DNA from: Lachnospiraceae bacterium
GTDB lineage: Bacteria > Bacillota > Clostridia > Lachnospirales > Lachnospiraceae
Length of the DNA stretch: 64,000 nucleotides
Assembly (NCBI GenBank): GCA_015056905.1
Contig: SVFI01000005.1
Location: 62,001-126,000, forward strand
Direction: 5' to 3'
The position numbers and the translations under genes were made by a program. This document shows, in pieces, positions 27,949 through 37,288 of this stretch. The notes under the pieces were generated by a model. That model saw only the letters and a program-made list of their open reading frames with translations. It did not search any database and was not told the origin of the DNA. Position 1 is the stretch's first letter. Every line of letters begins with the position of its first letter.

Positions 27949-28881
27949 TTATACAAAACTGATAACCTCATCCTTCGGGGCTTTTGTCTTTTCCACAGAC
28001 AAAGCCTCAAGGACGGGGCCTTCTTTTCCGTAATCTGCAAAGTATTCGATGTTTACTTTTGCTCTCACCTTTACCCAGTCTTTGGCTTTCAGTTCGTCAC
28101 GCTTTGCATATTTGCAAGCATAACCGAGAAATGCCATATCGTCTGCACAGCACGTCATCGCCATTCTTCCCGGCACAAAGTAATCCTTCGGGAACTTCTC
28201 CGGTATCAGTACCATAGCAAGAAACTCTACCGTTTTGCCGCGATAACGCTCCATGTTATCCAGAACATCAAGATACCAGATACCATATCCCATATCGTCG
28301 AGTTTTATTACATCCGCATTAACATCGAAAGGCAAATCCTCTTCCAGCGTCGCATTGACTTCTCCGTTCTTATCCTCAAAAATAATCTCCGCCTTCTGGT
28401 TAATTGCCTTAATATTGCGCTTGTAAGACGGCAAATCCGCCAGTACATTATCACAACGGTTCATGATGATAAGTTCTGACTTGCGAAGCATGTCCGCAAG
28501 AAGCGATTTCATGTTCGTAAAATAGGTGGAAAACGTTGAGCCGTCAATACAGGTAATCTGCTGCTCAATTTTCCAATGCCAAGGCATTTTCATGCTCTTT
28601 ACACTCCACATTCCGTTGTACTCAACAATCACACGGAACGGGCGGTGTTTCTTTTCGAGTGCAATGAGTTTTTGGGAAGTAAAGTCTTCTTCCTCCTCCA
28701 CAATCTCCATTACCGTATTGCTTCTTGCAAGAATATTCTCATCATACTCTATCTCACCCTCCTCACACACGAGAAGAAGCGTCTTCCCACGTGACTGAAA
28801 ATACGGCTGCGATAATGTATATTGGATAAATTCGGTTTTTCCGCTCTCCAGAAAACCGTTAATCATATAAATTGGAATCAT
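27949..28881 (-). CDS. G3E-like P-loop GTPase paralogue with TIGR03943-like C-terminus
   Basis: 310 residues. N-terminal P-loop GFLESGKTEF, a DxxG-region that has drifted, and NRCD at the position of the NKxD base-specificity motif place it near the CobW/G3E GTPases. The C-terminal 90 residues (ending KVRAKVNIEYFADYGKEGPVLEA) resemble the OB-like end of TIGR03943/YcgQ proteins that accompany a permease in metal-related loci, though no permease is present here. The usual CXCC metal motif is absent. It follows the true CobW-type gene by 26 bases and probably works with it. Confidence 0.75.
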   Translation of the reverse strand: MIPIYMINGFLESGKTEFIQYTLSQPYFQSRGKTLLLVCEEGEIEYDENILARSNTVMEIVEEEEDFTSQKLIALEKKHRPFRVIVEYNGMWSVKSMKMPWHWKIEQQITCIDGSTFSTYFTNMKSLLADMLRKSELIIMNRCDNVLADLPSYKRNIKAINQKAEIIFEDKNGEVNATLEEDLPFDVNADVIKLDDMGYGIWYLDVLDNMERYRGKTVEFLAMVLIPEKFPKDYFVPGRMAMTCCADDMAFLGYACKYAKRDELKAKDWVKVRAKVNIEYFADYGKEGPVLEALSVEKTKAPKDEVISFV

Positions 28882-28907
28882 TTTTTCACCTCTAAGTTAG
28901 CCTTTGC

Positions 28908-30002
28908 TTACTTTTCACAAAATAATTTTTTCAGATTTTGTTCGTCGAGTTCAGAACCGATCACGCAAATCTTGCCTGTATACTCCGCTCCGCCGTCACG
29001 AATTTCACTCTCACCCGGAACATAGTCGAAATGAATAAAGTTTCCGTCCTGCGCCGGAACCATTCCCTTGGCACGGAGTACAAAGCCATACGTATCCTTA
29101 TCCTCAAGCTTGTCAAGGATGTCCTCAATCTGTTCCTTCGTAAACTTATCCGGAGTTTCCATCCCCCAACTTGTAAACACATCATCTGCATGATGATGCC
29201 CGTGATGTCCATGGTCATGATCATGACATCCGCATGCGCAGTGCTCATCGTGATCGTGGTGATGTTCGTGTTCATGGTGGTGCTCATGCTCGTGATGATG
29301 GTGGTGATGATGCTCGTGCTCATGATGATGGTCATGACATCCGCAGTTGCAATGCTCATCGTGCTCCTGCATCACTTCCGCCATAAGTTCTTCCTCAAGG
29401 TCCTTCGCATGTTCCATCGCCTCAAGAATCTTCACACCCTCAAGTTCATCCCAAGGCGTCGTAATAATCGCAGCCTTCTCATTGTGATTACGAATCAGCT
29501 CTATGCACTGATTGATTTTCTCTTCTTTCATCTCGCCGGTACGGCTCAAAATAATCGTGCCGGCATGTTCAATCTGATTGACAAAAAACTCGCCGAAATT
29601 TTTCAGATAGACTTTGCACTTCTTGGCATCGACAACCGCAACCGCGCTGCCAAGCTGCACATCGCCTTTGCTCTGCATTGCATCTTCCACCGCTTTCATA
29701 ACGTCCGACAATTTACCGACGCCCGATGGCTCAATCAGCACACGGTCCGGAGTATATTTATCCAAAACTTCTTTTAAGGATGTTCCGAAATCACCGACAA
29801 GCGAACAACAGATACATCCGGAATTCATCTCCTTGATTTCAATGCCGGCTTCTTTTAAAAATCCGCCATCAATTCCGATTTCACCGAATTCATTTTCAAT
29901 CAAAACAACCTGCTCACCCGCAAGCGCTTCCTTTAATAATTTTTTAATCAGTGTTGTTTTTCCGGCTCCTAAAAAACCGGATACAATATCAATTTTCGTC
30001 AT
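28908..30002 (-). CDS. CobW/G3E metallochaperone GTPase with long His-rich segment
   Basis: 364 residues. P-loop SGFLGAGKTTLIKKLL, the metal motif GCICCSL (CXCC), and EPSGVG are standard for COG0523. A histidine-rich stretch of about 65 residues (about 215-280), flanked by two copies of the CxCGCHDH type, forms a large metal store. The C-terminal domain begins FTSWGMETP. COG0523 proteins insert or allocate zinc, cobalt or nickel, using GTP. The metal is not deducible, but the histidine load favours zinc, nickel or cobalt. No Zur-like operator is evident upstream. Confidence 0.9.
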   Translation of the reverse strand: MTKIDIVSGFLGAGKTTLIKKLLKEALAGEQVVLIENEFGEIGIDGGFLKEAGIEIKEMNSGCICCSLVGDFGTSLKEVLDKYTPDRVLIEPSGVGKLSDVMKAVEDAMQSKGDVQLGSAVAVVDAKKCKVYLKNFGEFFVNQIEHAGTIILSRTGEMKEEKINQCIELIRNHNEKAAIITTPWDELEGVKILEAMEHAKDLEEELMAEVMQEHDEHCNCGCHDHHHEHEHHHHHHHEHEHHHEHEHHHDHDEHCACGCHDHDHGHHGHHHADDVFTSWGMETPDKFTKEQIEDILDKLEDKDTYGFVLRAKGMVPAQDGNFIHFDYVPGESEIRDGGAEYTGKICVIGSELDEQNLKKLFCEK

Positions 30003-30048
30003 GTTTACCGCCTCTTTCTTTTTCCTAAAAATAAGTATAACACCTTTG

Positions 30049-31317
30049 TCAATCTTGTTTCATATACTGTGCCAGGCGACCGATATCCGCCTCACCGCAT
30101 TCTGCTGTCACATGGATTCCGTCTGCCTCATAGCTGCTGCTGACAACATTCGCATGCTCTTTCAGGTACGAGAACAAATCGCCCCTGTCGTACGGGAGCA
30201 GTAGCTGACACTCCCTATGTCCACTGTAAACCCGTTTTAATATCTCGTCGATAAGTTCATCCATTCCGATGCGTTTCTTTGCAGACATATAAATCGCCTG
30301 TTCTGTGACTTTCGGAATCTTTACCGCATCTTCCCCCTCCAGCAAATCAGCCTTGTTAAACACGTAAAACACCGGGATATCCGCTGCACCGATTTCCTTC
30401 AGCGTCTCCTTCGTCACTTCCATCTGTTCCCTGTAATGCGGATCTGAAAAATCAACCACATGCAATATCAAATGTGCTGAAACAGCCTCTGAAAGCGTGG
30501 AACGGAATGCCTTCACAAGCCCGTGCGGAAGCTTATCAATAAATCCAACCGTATCCGAGAGCAAAATGGACTTGTTCTCCTTCGGCGTAATATTCCTTAC
30601 GGAAGTATCCAGCGTTGCAAAAAGCATGTCCCTCTCGAGCACCTTCTTTTCGTTATCGCCGATATACTGCTCTACCATCGCATTCATGATAGTGGACTTA
30701 CCCGCATTCGTATAACCCACCAGCGCCACACGCGGAATCGCAGAACGCTCTCTCTTTTTCTGCTGTGTCATACGCTCCGTCTCCACCTGCGCCAGTTCTT
30801 TTCGAAGCTCTGCCAGACGATTCTCAATCTTACGACGGTCAAGCTCAAGTTTCTTCTCTCCGGCTCCTTTGTTACTCATAGAACCGCTTCCACCACCCTG
30901 TCTGGAAAGTGCTTCATGAAGACCGACGAGTCTCGGCAACATATACTGAAGCCGCGCCACTTCCACCTGCAACATTGCCTCGCGCGACTTGGCTCGCGAC
31001 GCAAAAATTTCTAAAATGAGAGTCGTCCGATCCATGACCGCGATGCCCGTCTCATCCTTGATATTTCGAATCTGGGACGGTGTCAGACTGTCATTAAAAA
31101 GAAGCATGTCCGCAGATACCCACGCAGCCTCTTCCTTGATTTCTTCTATTTTCCCCGTACCGACATACAGCGCTTTATTAATGTAAGGCATATTCTGAGT
31201 CATACTTCCGACCACTTCCATCTCGCAGGCCTCCGCCAAAAGCGCAAGTTCTTCCATCGAGTGGTCAAAATTTTCTTCCTGCCCTGTATTGACTCCGATT
31301 AGTAATACTTTATCCAT
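30049..31317 (-). CDS. hflX: Ribosome-associated GTPase HflX
   Basis: 422 residues from the ATG at 31317, which has GGAG six bases upstream; an in-frame ATG at 31329 is less likely. The N-terminal HflX domain (about 1-190, with the RNA-binding helix RQGGGSGSMSNKGAGEKKLELDRR, see 30850-30910 for position) precedes the GTPase domain with P-loop GYTNAGKST, DTVGFIDKLP and NKAD. HflX splits stalled 70S ribosomes under stress. It is preceded and followed by short gaps and seems to be a single unit. Confidence 0.94.
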   Translation of the reverse strand: MDKVLLIGVNTGQEENFDHSMEELALLAEACEMEVVGSMTQNMPYINKALYVGTGKIEEIKEEAAWVSADMLLFNDSLTPSQIRNIKDETGIAVMDRTTLILEIFASRAKSREAMLQVEVARLQYMLPRLVGLHEALSRQGGGSGSMSNKGAGEKKLELDRRKIENRLAELRKELAQVETERMTQQKKRERSAIPRVALVGYTNAGKSTIMNAMVEQYIGDNEKKVLERDMLFATLDTSVRNITPKENKSILLSDTVGFIDKLPHGLVKAFRSTLSEAVSAHLILHVVDFSDPHYREQMEVTKETLKEIGAADIPVFYVFNKADLLEGEDAVKIPKVTEQAIYMSAKKRIGMDELIDEILKRVYSGHRECQLLLPYDRGDLFSYLKEHANVVSSSYEADGIHVTAECGEADIGRLAQYMKQD

Positions 31318-31388
31318 ACAAATCTCCATTCTTTTCCACTAATGGTTAGTATAAACAATTCTTCTAATGAAAACAATGAATTTTCCAT

Positions 31389-31430
31389 AAAAAAAGTCCC
31401 GTTCTTTCGACAATTCGAAAAAACGGGAAC
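31389..31430 (-). terminator. Terminator of the aldolase gene
   Basis: On the minus strand TCCCGTT and TCGA-containing arms pair across an ATTG loop (about 31397-31428), followed by seven T bases. It lies directly after the aldolase stop codon. Confidence 0.85.
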
Positions 31431-31441
31431 CTCCATTTCAT

Positions 31442-32416
31442 TTAAGAACGATCCAGAAGTTCGGTGTAAAACTCTGTATAATCCGTTCTGCCCTGCTTTA
31501 CGCAGTCAATTGCTGCGGACGGATGAAGATTCAGACGTCCTGTCAAAAAATACGGAATGTCATATCCCCACACCATACCATCAGCTCTGAGTTTAGTTAC
31601 CTGATTTTCAATAAATTTCAGCGCCGGGTACATATTGTATTTCGGATTTTTCAAAAAACCAAGCAGAAGTTCCATCGCACAGTTTCCTGCACCTCTGCCC
31701 AGACAGCTCATCGTAGCATCAAGAAGACTGACGCCTCTTGCCGCAGCCTCAATCGTATTTGCAAACGCAAGCTGCTGATTATCATGTGCATGGATTCCCA
31801 CGTATTTACCATGCGCCTCCGCAATCTCCACATATTTATCTGCAAGGGAGCGAATCTGCTCCGGGTAAAGCGAACCGTAACTGTCCACAAGATAAATACC
31901 ATCTACCGGACTCTTGGCAAGCATCTCAAGTGCAGTGTCCAGATCAGACTCCTGTGCATTGGATATCGCCATAATATTACATGTTACCTCATATCCTTTT
32001 GCCTTAGCATCCTCAATCATGTGAATCGCTGCCGGCATTGTATTAATGTAGGTCGCAACACGTACCATATCAATTACACTAAGGTCTCTGTCCACAATAT
32101 CCTTCTTGTAATCGCAGCGTCCAACATCCGCCATAACCGCAATCTTCAGGTCGGAATTGTTGTCGCCCACAATCCCTCGAATATCCGCCTCATCACAGAA
32201 TTTCCACTTGCCGAAGCGGTTAACATCAAACATCTCCTTGGAAGCTTTATATCCGAATTCCATATAATCAACGCCGGACTTCACATTTGCACGATATAAA
32301 TCATTCACAAATTCATCCGAAAAATTAAAGTTGTTTACAAGTCCTCCGTCACGCATCGTCGCATCCAGAATTTTAATATCCGAACGGACGGTCATCAAAT
32401 TACCTTTCTGAGCCAT
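31442..32416 (-). CDS. HMGL-like aldolase (4-hydroxy-2-oxovalerate aldolase type)
   Basis: 324 residues forming a TIM barrel. KILDATMRDGG gives the metal/catalytic Arg-Asp pair, VDSYGS and GIHAHDNQQLAFAN give the metal-binding histidines, and the C-terminal ATMSCLGRGAGNCAMELLL is the family's GRGAGN signature. Relatives are DmpG-type aldolases and the aldolase domains seen in polysaccharide clusters. The substrate is not evident because it is a single-gene unit. AAAGGAAG precedes the ATG. A consensus promoter and tandem palindromes stand upstream, so expression is likely repressed by a specific regulator. Confidence 0.88.
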   Translation of the reverse strand: MAQKGNLMTVRSDIKILDATMRDGGLVNNFNFSDEFVNDLYRANVKSGVDYMEFGYKASKEMFDVNRFGKWKFCDEADIRGIVGDNNSDLKIAVMADVGRCDYKKDIVDRDLSVIDMVRVATYINTMPAAIHMIEDAKAKGYEVTCNIMAISNAQESDLDTALEMLAKSPVDGIYLVDSYGSLYPEQIRSLADKYVEIAEAHGKYVGIHAHDNQQLAFANTIEAAARGVSLLDATMSCLGRGAGNCAMELLLGFLKNPKYNMYPALKFIENQVTKLRADGMVWGYDIPYFLTGRLNLHPSAAIDCVKQGRTDYTEFYTELLDRS

Positions 32417-32465
32417 GATATTGCTTCCTTTCTTTTGATGGTTACTTTTACGCCCTTTACTTTAT

Positions 32466-32492
32466 CACTTTAAAGTGTAACGCTTTAAAGCG
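32466..32492. promoter_or_regulatory. Two tandem 12-bp palindromes (operator candidate)
   Basis: CACTTTAAAGTG (32466-32477) and CGCTTTAAAGCG (32481-32492) share the CTTTAAAG core, with centres 15 bp apart, just downstream of the aldolase transcription start. The regulator is unknown. Confidence 0.8.
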
Positions 32493-32499
32493 CATATGT

Positions 32500-32528
32500 A
32501 TCATAGCACATGATTCTATGTTTTGCAA
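32500..32528 (-). promoter_or_regulatory. Promoter of the aldolase gene
   Basis: TTGCAA (32523-32528), 17-base spacer, TATGAT (32500-32505) on the minus strand; transcription would begin near 32493. Confidence 0.8.
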
Positions 32529-32696
32529 GTACTTTTTTCTTATTTTTTCTCTCCTTTGGTCTCTCCCCCATCAGCTTTCTCTTGAGACCGTTTTGACATC
32601 TTGTTCTGTCTGCTCTCTGCCGCGGGGTATTCCGGCAAAATCTCTTGTCTAAATACCCTGCTCAACCAAGCATGCATTATGTAAACCCGCAAACCA

Positions 32697-33680
32697 CTAC
32701 AAATCCCCATACTTCTCCATCAAGAATGCATCATACACTTCCACACCATGCGCATTCAAATGGTCCGCATCCCCGAAACAATCATTCGGGTAACAGTAAA
32801 AATCCGGATAAATCATCGCATCCGGATTGCGCAAAACAAGCTCTTGCATATAAGTGCGATAACCTGCTTTAAACTCCGGCGTCAGAATTCCGTAAGACGT
32901 CTCATTCATCGGTGTCTGCTCCAGCACAACCGTAATGCCGTATTCCTGACAAAGTACAAACGTCTGCTCCAAATACCATGTGATAATGTCGGAATCCGCG
33001 AAATCACTGACTTTTGCCTCTCCGTTGATTCCGCCAGACTGCTCATCCGTCCCATAAAACGTATGTCCTTCAAACTCTACCACCGTGTCATACTTTTGCT
33101 TCGTCAATTGATGCCGTCCGACAAACCCCGACTTTTTCAGAGCTGTTGCATATTTATTCGGCATATAAAATTCATACATCAAATATTCCAACGGATAATC
33201 CTCAATCAGAATATGTTCCGTATCTTCAAATTTCTCCGCTGTCGAAACAAGGTCCCGAAAATCATCTTTGGACAACGTATGAAAATAAATACTTCGCGTC
33301 CAAAGCGTATCCACATCCATATAGTGCATCGGTGCGTACGCCATAACAACAACCTCCGGTGCCTTGTGATGCTTTAGGTACTCCTTCAGACTGTAATATC
33401 CTTCAATCGGTGTTGCACCGCCAAGCGCGATATTATAACTGCCTTCCCATAAAAGCTGCGGATCAAATCCCGCCTTCGTACGCGAATCACCCATGATAAG
33501 AATCTTTGCATCGTCTATATTCAGTTTTCCGGTCACGTAATCCTTCTGCTGCTGATACATCGCATACTCATCATCCAGATAGTTCATCGGGAAAAATTTG
33601 CAATACAGAGGCAGCAAAACAAAAAACGGAAGAAGCAAAGCAATCAGCTTAAGTACAAGCTCACGAATCTCTTTCCACAT
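32697..33680 (-). CDS. SGNH/AlgJ-like membrane-anchored hydrolase paired with MBOAT
   Basis: 327 residues. One N-terminal membrane helix (about 9-30), then an extracellular SGNH-type domain: block I GDSRTKAGF with the serine, an ALGGATP block, and DADHLNAHG with the Asp-His pair. Such proteins (DltD, AlgJ/AlgX, PatB relatives) move or remove acetyl groups on secreted polymers. It is encoded 26 bases after the MBOAT gene, the usual partner that carries the acyl group across the membrane. The target polymer is not shown by the neighbours. Confidence 0.82.
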   Translation of the reverse strand: MWKEIRELVLKLIALLLPFFVLLPLYCKFFPMNYLDDEYAMYQQQKDYVTGKLNIDDAKILIMGDSRTKAGFDPQLLWEGSYNIALGGATPIEGYYSLKEYLKHHKAPEVVVMAYAPMHYMDVDTLWTRSIYFHTLSKDDFRDLVSTAEKFEDTEHILIEDYPLEYLMYEFYMPNKYATALKKSGFVGRHQLTKQKYDTVVEFEGHTFYGTDEQSGGINGEAKVSDFADSDIITWYLEQTFVLCQEYGITVVLEQTPMNETSYGILTPEFKAGYRTYMQELVLRNPDAMIYPDFYCYPNDCFGDADHLNAHGVEVYDAFLMEKYGDL

Positions 33681-33706
33681 ATTCTGTCCTTATCCTTTGT
33701 CTGTAT

Positions 33707-35164
33707 TTAAAACTGAAAATATACAAACTCCTGCGCATTGAACGATGCAAGCATCAGCACAAGAAAAACAAACGCATAATATACCACCCATCTCACCGGT
33801 CCCGGAAGCTTGCGAAGCGACTGAATCGGGTCTCCGGAGAGTGATTTATAATCATATATCATAAGCAGTACAAACGGAATCGCGACGGACACCACATCCG
33901 ACCACTCCATTCCGAAATCGGCCATTCCTCTTGCAAAATAAATTGTCGGCTGCAAGATACCATCCCACATATGTACCAGCACATAAAGCGCATCCGACAC
34001 CGTCTCCGCGCGGAAAAATACCCATGCCAGCATCGCAATGACAAATGTCACTCCACGGCAAATCCAAATAACCGGACCACGAGCGCTCTCCGGATTTTCT
34101 TTTACGCGGCGAGTGAGCTTACGCACAAACGGAAAGCAGTTTTCAAGCACCTGAAGCGCCCCGTGAAGTCCGCCCCACACAACAAAATGCCACGCGGCCC
34201 CATGCCAGAGTCCGCTGACCAAAAACGTCACCATTAAGTTAAATGCATTTCTTACTTTGCTTACGCGATTTCCGCCAAGCGGAATGTAGACGTAATCACG
34301 AAACCATGTTGACAGAGAAATATGCCAGCGGCTCCAAAAATCTTTGATCGAAATTGCAAAATAAGGGCTCTTAAAGTTCGTCATCAGTTCTATGTCAAAA
34401 AGCTTTGCACAACCGATGGCAATATCCGAATATCCCGAAAAGTCACAATATATCTGGAATGTAAAAAACAGCGCTGCAAGCAGCATGGAGAAACCGCCGT
34501 AATAATGCACGTCATCAAAAATCTGGTCTGCATAAACAGCAAGCGTATCCGCAACAACCAGCTTTTTAAAAAATCCCCAAGCCATGAGGAGCAGTCCATA
34601 TGTTGCATTTTCCTTCTTAAACGTGTGTTCCGCTTTTATCTGGGGCAGTAAGTTAGAGGTTCGCTCAATCGGTCCTGCCACAAGTTGCGGAAAGAATGAT
34701 ATAAACGCCGCGTACGTCAAAAAGTTCCGTTCTGCTTTCACATCCCCACGGTAAACATCAATGACATAGCTTAAGGTCTGAAACGTGTAAAATGAAATTC
34801 CGACCGGAAGCATAAGTGCAAGCGTTACCGGATGAACCTGTATGGCAAAACGTCCCAGCACCTTTGCCGCGCTGAGACTGAAAAAATTAAAGTACTTAAA
34901 GAAAAACAATACTCCGAGCGACGCGACCAGCGCTGAACAAAGGAGAACTGTTTTTTTCTTTTCCCACCTTTCCATCCAAAGGGCACATCCGTAAGAAACG
35001 ATTGTGGTAAACAAAATAAGTACCACATATTTTACGTTCCAGCTCATATAAAAATAGTAACTTGCCATCAGAATCCAGATGGGACGATATTTATTTGGCA
35101 GAGCCCAGTATAAAAAAAATACGATAGGCAAAAAAACGGCAAATGCCAGTGAATTAAATAACAT
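33707..35164 (-). CDS. MBOAT family O-acyltransferase (AlgI/DltB-like)
   Basis: 485 residues with about ten membrane segments. The start LPIVFFLYWALPNKYRPIWILMASYYFYMSWN and the mid-protein YCDFSGYSDIAIG and FWSRWHISLSTWFRDYVYIPLGG are family signatures; the catalytic histidine lies in GLWHGAAWHF. It passes an acyl group, probably acetyl, from the cytosol to a surface polymer together with the SGNH partner downstream. No alginate or D-alanylation genes are near, so the polymer is unknown. Confidence 0.93.
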   Translation of the reverse strand: MLFNSLAFAVFLPIVFFLYWALPNKYRPIWILMASYYFYMSWNVKYVVLILFTTIVSYGCALWMERWEKKKTVLLCSALVASLGVLFFFKYFNFFSLSAAKVLGRFAIQVHPVTLALMLPVGISFYTFQTLSYVIDVYRGDVKAERNFLTYAAFISFFPQLVAGPIERTSNLLPQIKAEHTFKKENATYGLLLMAWGFFKKLVVADTLAVYADQIFDDVHYYGGFSMLLAALFFTFQIYCDFSGYSDIAIGCAKLFDIELMTNFKSPYFAISIKDFWSRWHISLSTWFRDYVYIPLGGNRVSKVRNAFNLMVTFLVSGLWHGAAWHFVVWGGLHGALQVLENCFPFVRKLTRRVKENPESARGPVIWICRGVTFVIAMLAWVFFRAETVSDALYVLVHMWDGILQPTIYFARGMADFGMEWSDVVSVAIPFVLLMIYDYKSLSGDPIQSLRKLPGPVRWVVYYAFVFLVLMLASFNAQEFVYFQF

Positions 35165-35224
35165 GGAGCCATCCTCTAAAGTAATTTTGCCTGCTGTGCA
35201 GGCATTGTCATTGGTAATATAAAA

Positions 35225-35574
35225 AGTAAGCAGGACGATAAGCCGGGTTATGTCGTTGAATGATCATCTATCTAGACCTGTCGTTACCGACAGGTTCGAG
35301 CGACCCACCTGAGAACACAGCGGGCAACTGTATCGTTCTCTATTCGGTCTTGCTTCGGATGGGGTTTACATGTGCCCCCGCCGTTACCGACAGGGCGGTA
35401 GTCTCTTACACTGCCTTTCCACCCTTACCGGCCGAAGCCGGCGGTATATTTCTGTTGCACTGGCCTTGGAGTCACCTCCACCGGACGTTATCCGGCATCC
35501 TGCCCTGTGAAGCCCGGACTTTCCTCGTCTGCCGCCTTTCGGCGCTGCAGCCGCGATCATTTGTCCTACTTACT
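35225..35574 (-). ncRNA. rnpB: RNase P RNA, type A
   Basis: About 350 bases. The minus strand contains the conserved GAGGAAAGTCCGGGCTTC near the 5' end and the matching 3' segment ACCCGGCTTATC. The ends pair as helix P1: AGTAAGTAGGAC (5') with GTCCTGCTTACT (3', 35225-35236). Two stems capped by CTGTCGGTAACG-like loops are present. The RNA is the catalytic part of the enzyme that trims tRNA 5' ends. A T-run follows the 3' end. Confidence 0.95.
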
Positions 35575-35617
35575 TATTATTATATTTTGACCGACAGCAC
35601 TCTCCTACTGTCATCCC

Positions 35618-37273
35618 CTACACTGGGAAGCAGCTTCCGCCTACAAACTCACGCACAATTGAGTTGTTCGGAAGGTGTTCGCTGCTAACTCCCAGGAAGT
35701 ATTCTAAAAACTTGAGCAGACGTTTTGCCTCATGATACTCCGGCTCATCCGGTTCAATACTGAACAAAAGCGGCTCTGCAAACTGCTTAAGCACTGCAAG
35801 CTCATAGATAAGTGCACTGTTGAAAAATGCATCCGCACTTTCCTGGAACGGGAAGATATTTTCTTCCTCACCGCGGCGAACCGACGGCCACATCTGAATG
35901 GTGCGTTTGGCTGATGAACCGCGCGTGCGCGCATCGCGCACCATACGACGCAAAAGGCGTCCGTCCGTCGTCGGAATACGGTTGTGCTCATCCACATTTA
36001 GACTGGTAAGTGCACTGATATAAATTTTAAATTTGCTCTCATTCGGAAGCGAATAAGACAACTTATCATTCAGACCGTGGATTCCCTCGATAACAAGAAT
36101 ATCATCCGGACCGAGTTTCTTTTTATTGCCTTTGTACTCGCGATGTCCTGTTTTGAAATTGAACGTCGGAAGTTCTACCTCTTCTCCCGCAAGGAGAAGG
36201 CTCATATCATGATTAAACAATTCCACATCAAGTGCACCCAGACACTCAAAATTGTAGTCACCGTTCTCATCAAGCGGAGTATCCTCTCGGTTCACGAAAT
36301 AGTCATCCAAAGCAATCGGATGCGGTGTCAGACCATGTGTGCGGAGCTGAATGGACAATCTGTGCGAAAATGTTGTCTTTCCACTGGAGGATGGTCCTGC
36401 AATCATTACGAACTTAACGCCTCCACGTTCTGAGATTTCATGTGCAATTTCACCGATACGTCTCTCCTGAAATGCCTCCTGTACTAAAATTAAATCATTT
36501 AATTTACCTTCACAAATCTGGCAATTCAAATCACCGACCGTGTCAATCCCCATCTTGCTTCCCCACTCGTCCGCCTGACGAAGCGTGCGGAACAATTTTT
36601 CTCTCGGAACAAACTCAGAAATTTCTTCCGGTTCTTTTTTGTCCGGAAGATTTAAAATCAGGCCGCCTTCATAAGCTTCCACAGAAAAATAAGAAACATA
36701 TCCCGTATCCGGAAGCATATAGCCGTAATAGTAGTCATAGTAATCATCAATATTATAAACATTGACAATGGATCCTCTTCGGAAACGAAACAGTTTTACC
36801 TTATCTGCCATACCGGCCTGTGCAAAAAGCGCAATGGCATCATCCTTCGGAAGCGATTGCTTCTGCACCGGAATATGAGCCTCCACAATTTCCCGCATAC
36901 GCTTTTCCACGCGTTTTGCTGTCTCGTCTGTCACCTCATGCTTACTTACAATACTGATGTAATATCCTTTTCCGATGGCAAACTCAACCTTCACTTTTTC
37001 CGGTTTATCATCTACCATTACATCATTCATTGCTTTCATCATAATCATGGTCGCCGTGCGGACATACGCCTTGTGTCCTGCGCTCTCGTGATACGTCAGG
37101 AAAGAAATCTCATCCCCCGACCCAATTTCCCTTGAAAGTTCACGAAACTTACCATTTGCAACCACCATCGCAATTTTATGCTCGTAATCTTTCTGGTAAT
37201 CCTGCGCTACCTGTTCGTACGTGGTTCCCTCTTTATATTCCTTTGTAACACCATTTACCCCAATATTAATCAT
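35618..37273 (-). CDS. TGS/ThrRS-like domain nucleoside kinase (uridine kinase family)
   Basis: 551 residues. The N-terminus is TGS-like (INIGVNGVTKEYKEGTTYEQVAQDY), followed by a region resembling the second additional domain of threonyl-tRNA synthetase, then a uridine-kinase-like P-loop AGPSSSGKTTFSHRLS (about residue 295-310) and DDYFVNREDTP. This architecture is conserved in Clostridia and Thermotoga. It should phosphorylate a nucleoside, but which one is not clear. GGAGGT precedes the ATG. It is the last gene of the rpoD-containing operon (Nif3 gene 15 bases upstream). Confidence 0.88.
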   Translation of the reverse strand: MINIGVNGVTKEYKEGTTYEQVAQDYQKDYEHKIAMVVANGKFRELSREIGSGDEISFLTYHESAGHKAYVRTATMIMMKAMNDVMVDDKPEKVKVEFAIGKGYYISIVSKHEVTDETAKRVEKRMREIVEAHIPVQKQSLPKDDAIALFAQAGMADKVKLFRFRRGSIVNVYNIDDYYDYYYGYMLPDTGYVSYFSVEAYEGGLILNLPDKKEPEEISEFVPREKLFRTLRQADEWGSKMGIDTVGDLNCQICEGKLNDLILVQEAFQERRIGEIAHEISERGGVKFVMIAGPSSSGKTTFSHRLSIQLRTHGLTPHPIALDDYFVNREDTPLDENGDYNFECLGALDVELFNHDMSLLLAGEEVELPTFNFKTGHREYKGNKKKLGPDDILVIEGIHGLNDKLSYSLPNESKFKIYISALTSLNVDEHNRIPTTDGRLLRRMVRDARTRGSSAKRTIQMWPSVRRGEEENIFPFQESADAFFNSALIYELAVLKQFAEPLLFSIEPDEPEYHEAKRLLKFLEYFLGVSSEHLPNNSIVREFVGGSCFPV

Positions 37274-37288
37274 AAAAAAGACCTCCTT

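Noticed and set aside
28938-29777. Long plus-strand frame opposite the His-rich GTPase
   Set aside because: Its Met/Val-rich stretch is the complement of the histidine codons; no ribosome binding site, and the opposite strand has clear domains.
32558-32589. GGTCTC-N20-GAGACC inverted hexamer resembling one unit of the arrays
   Set aside because: A single pair with no repetition at fixed spacing; expected by chance.
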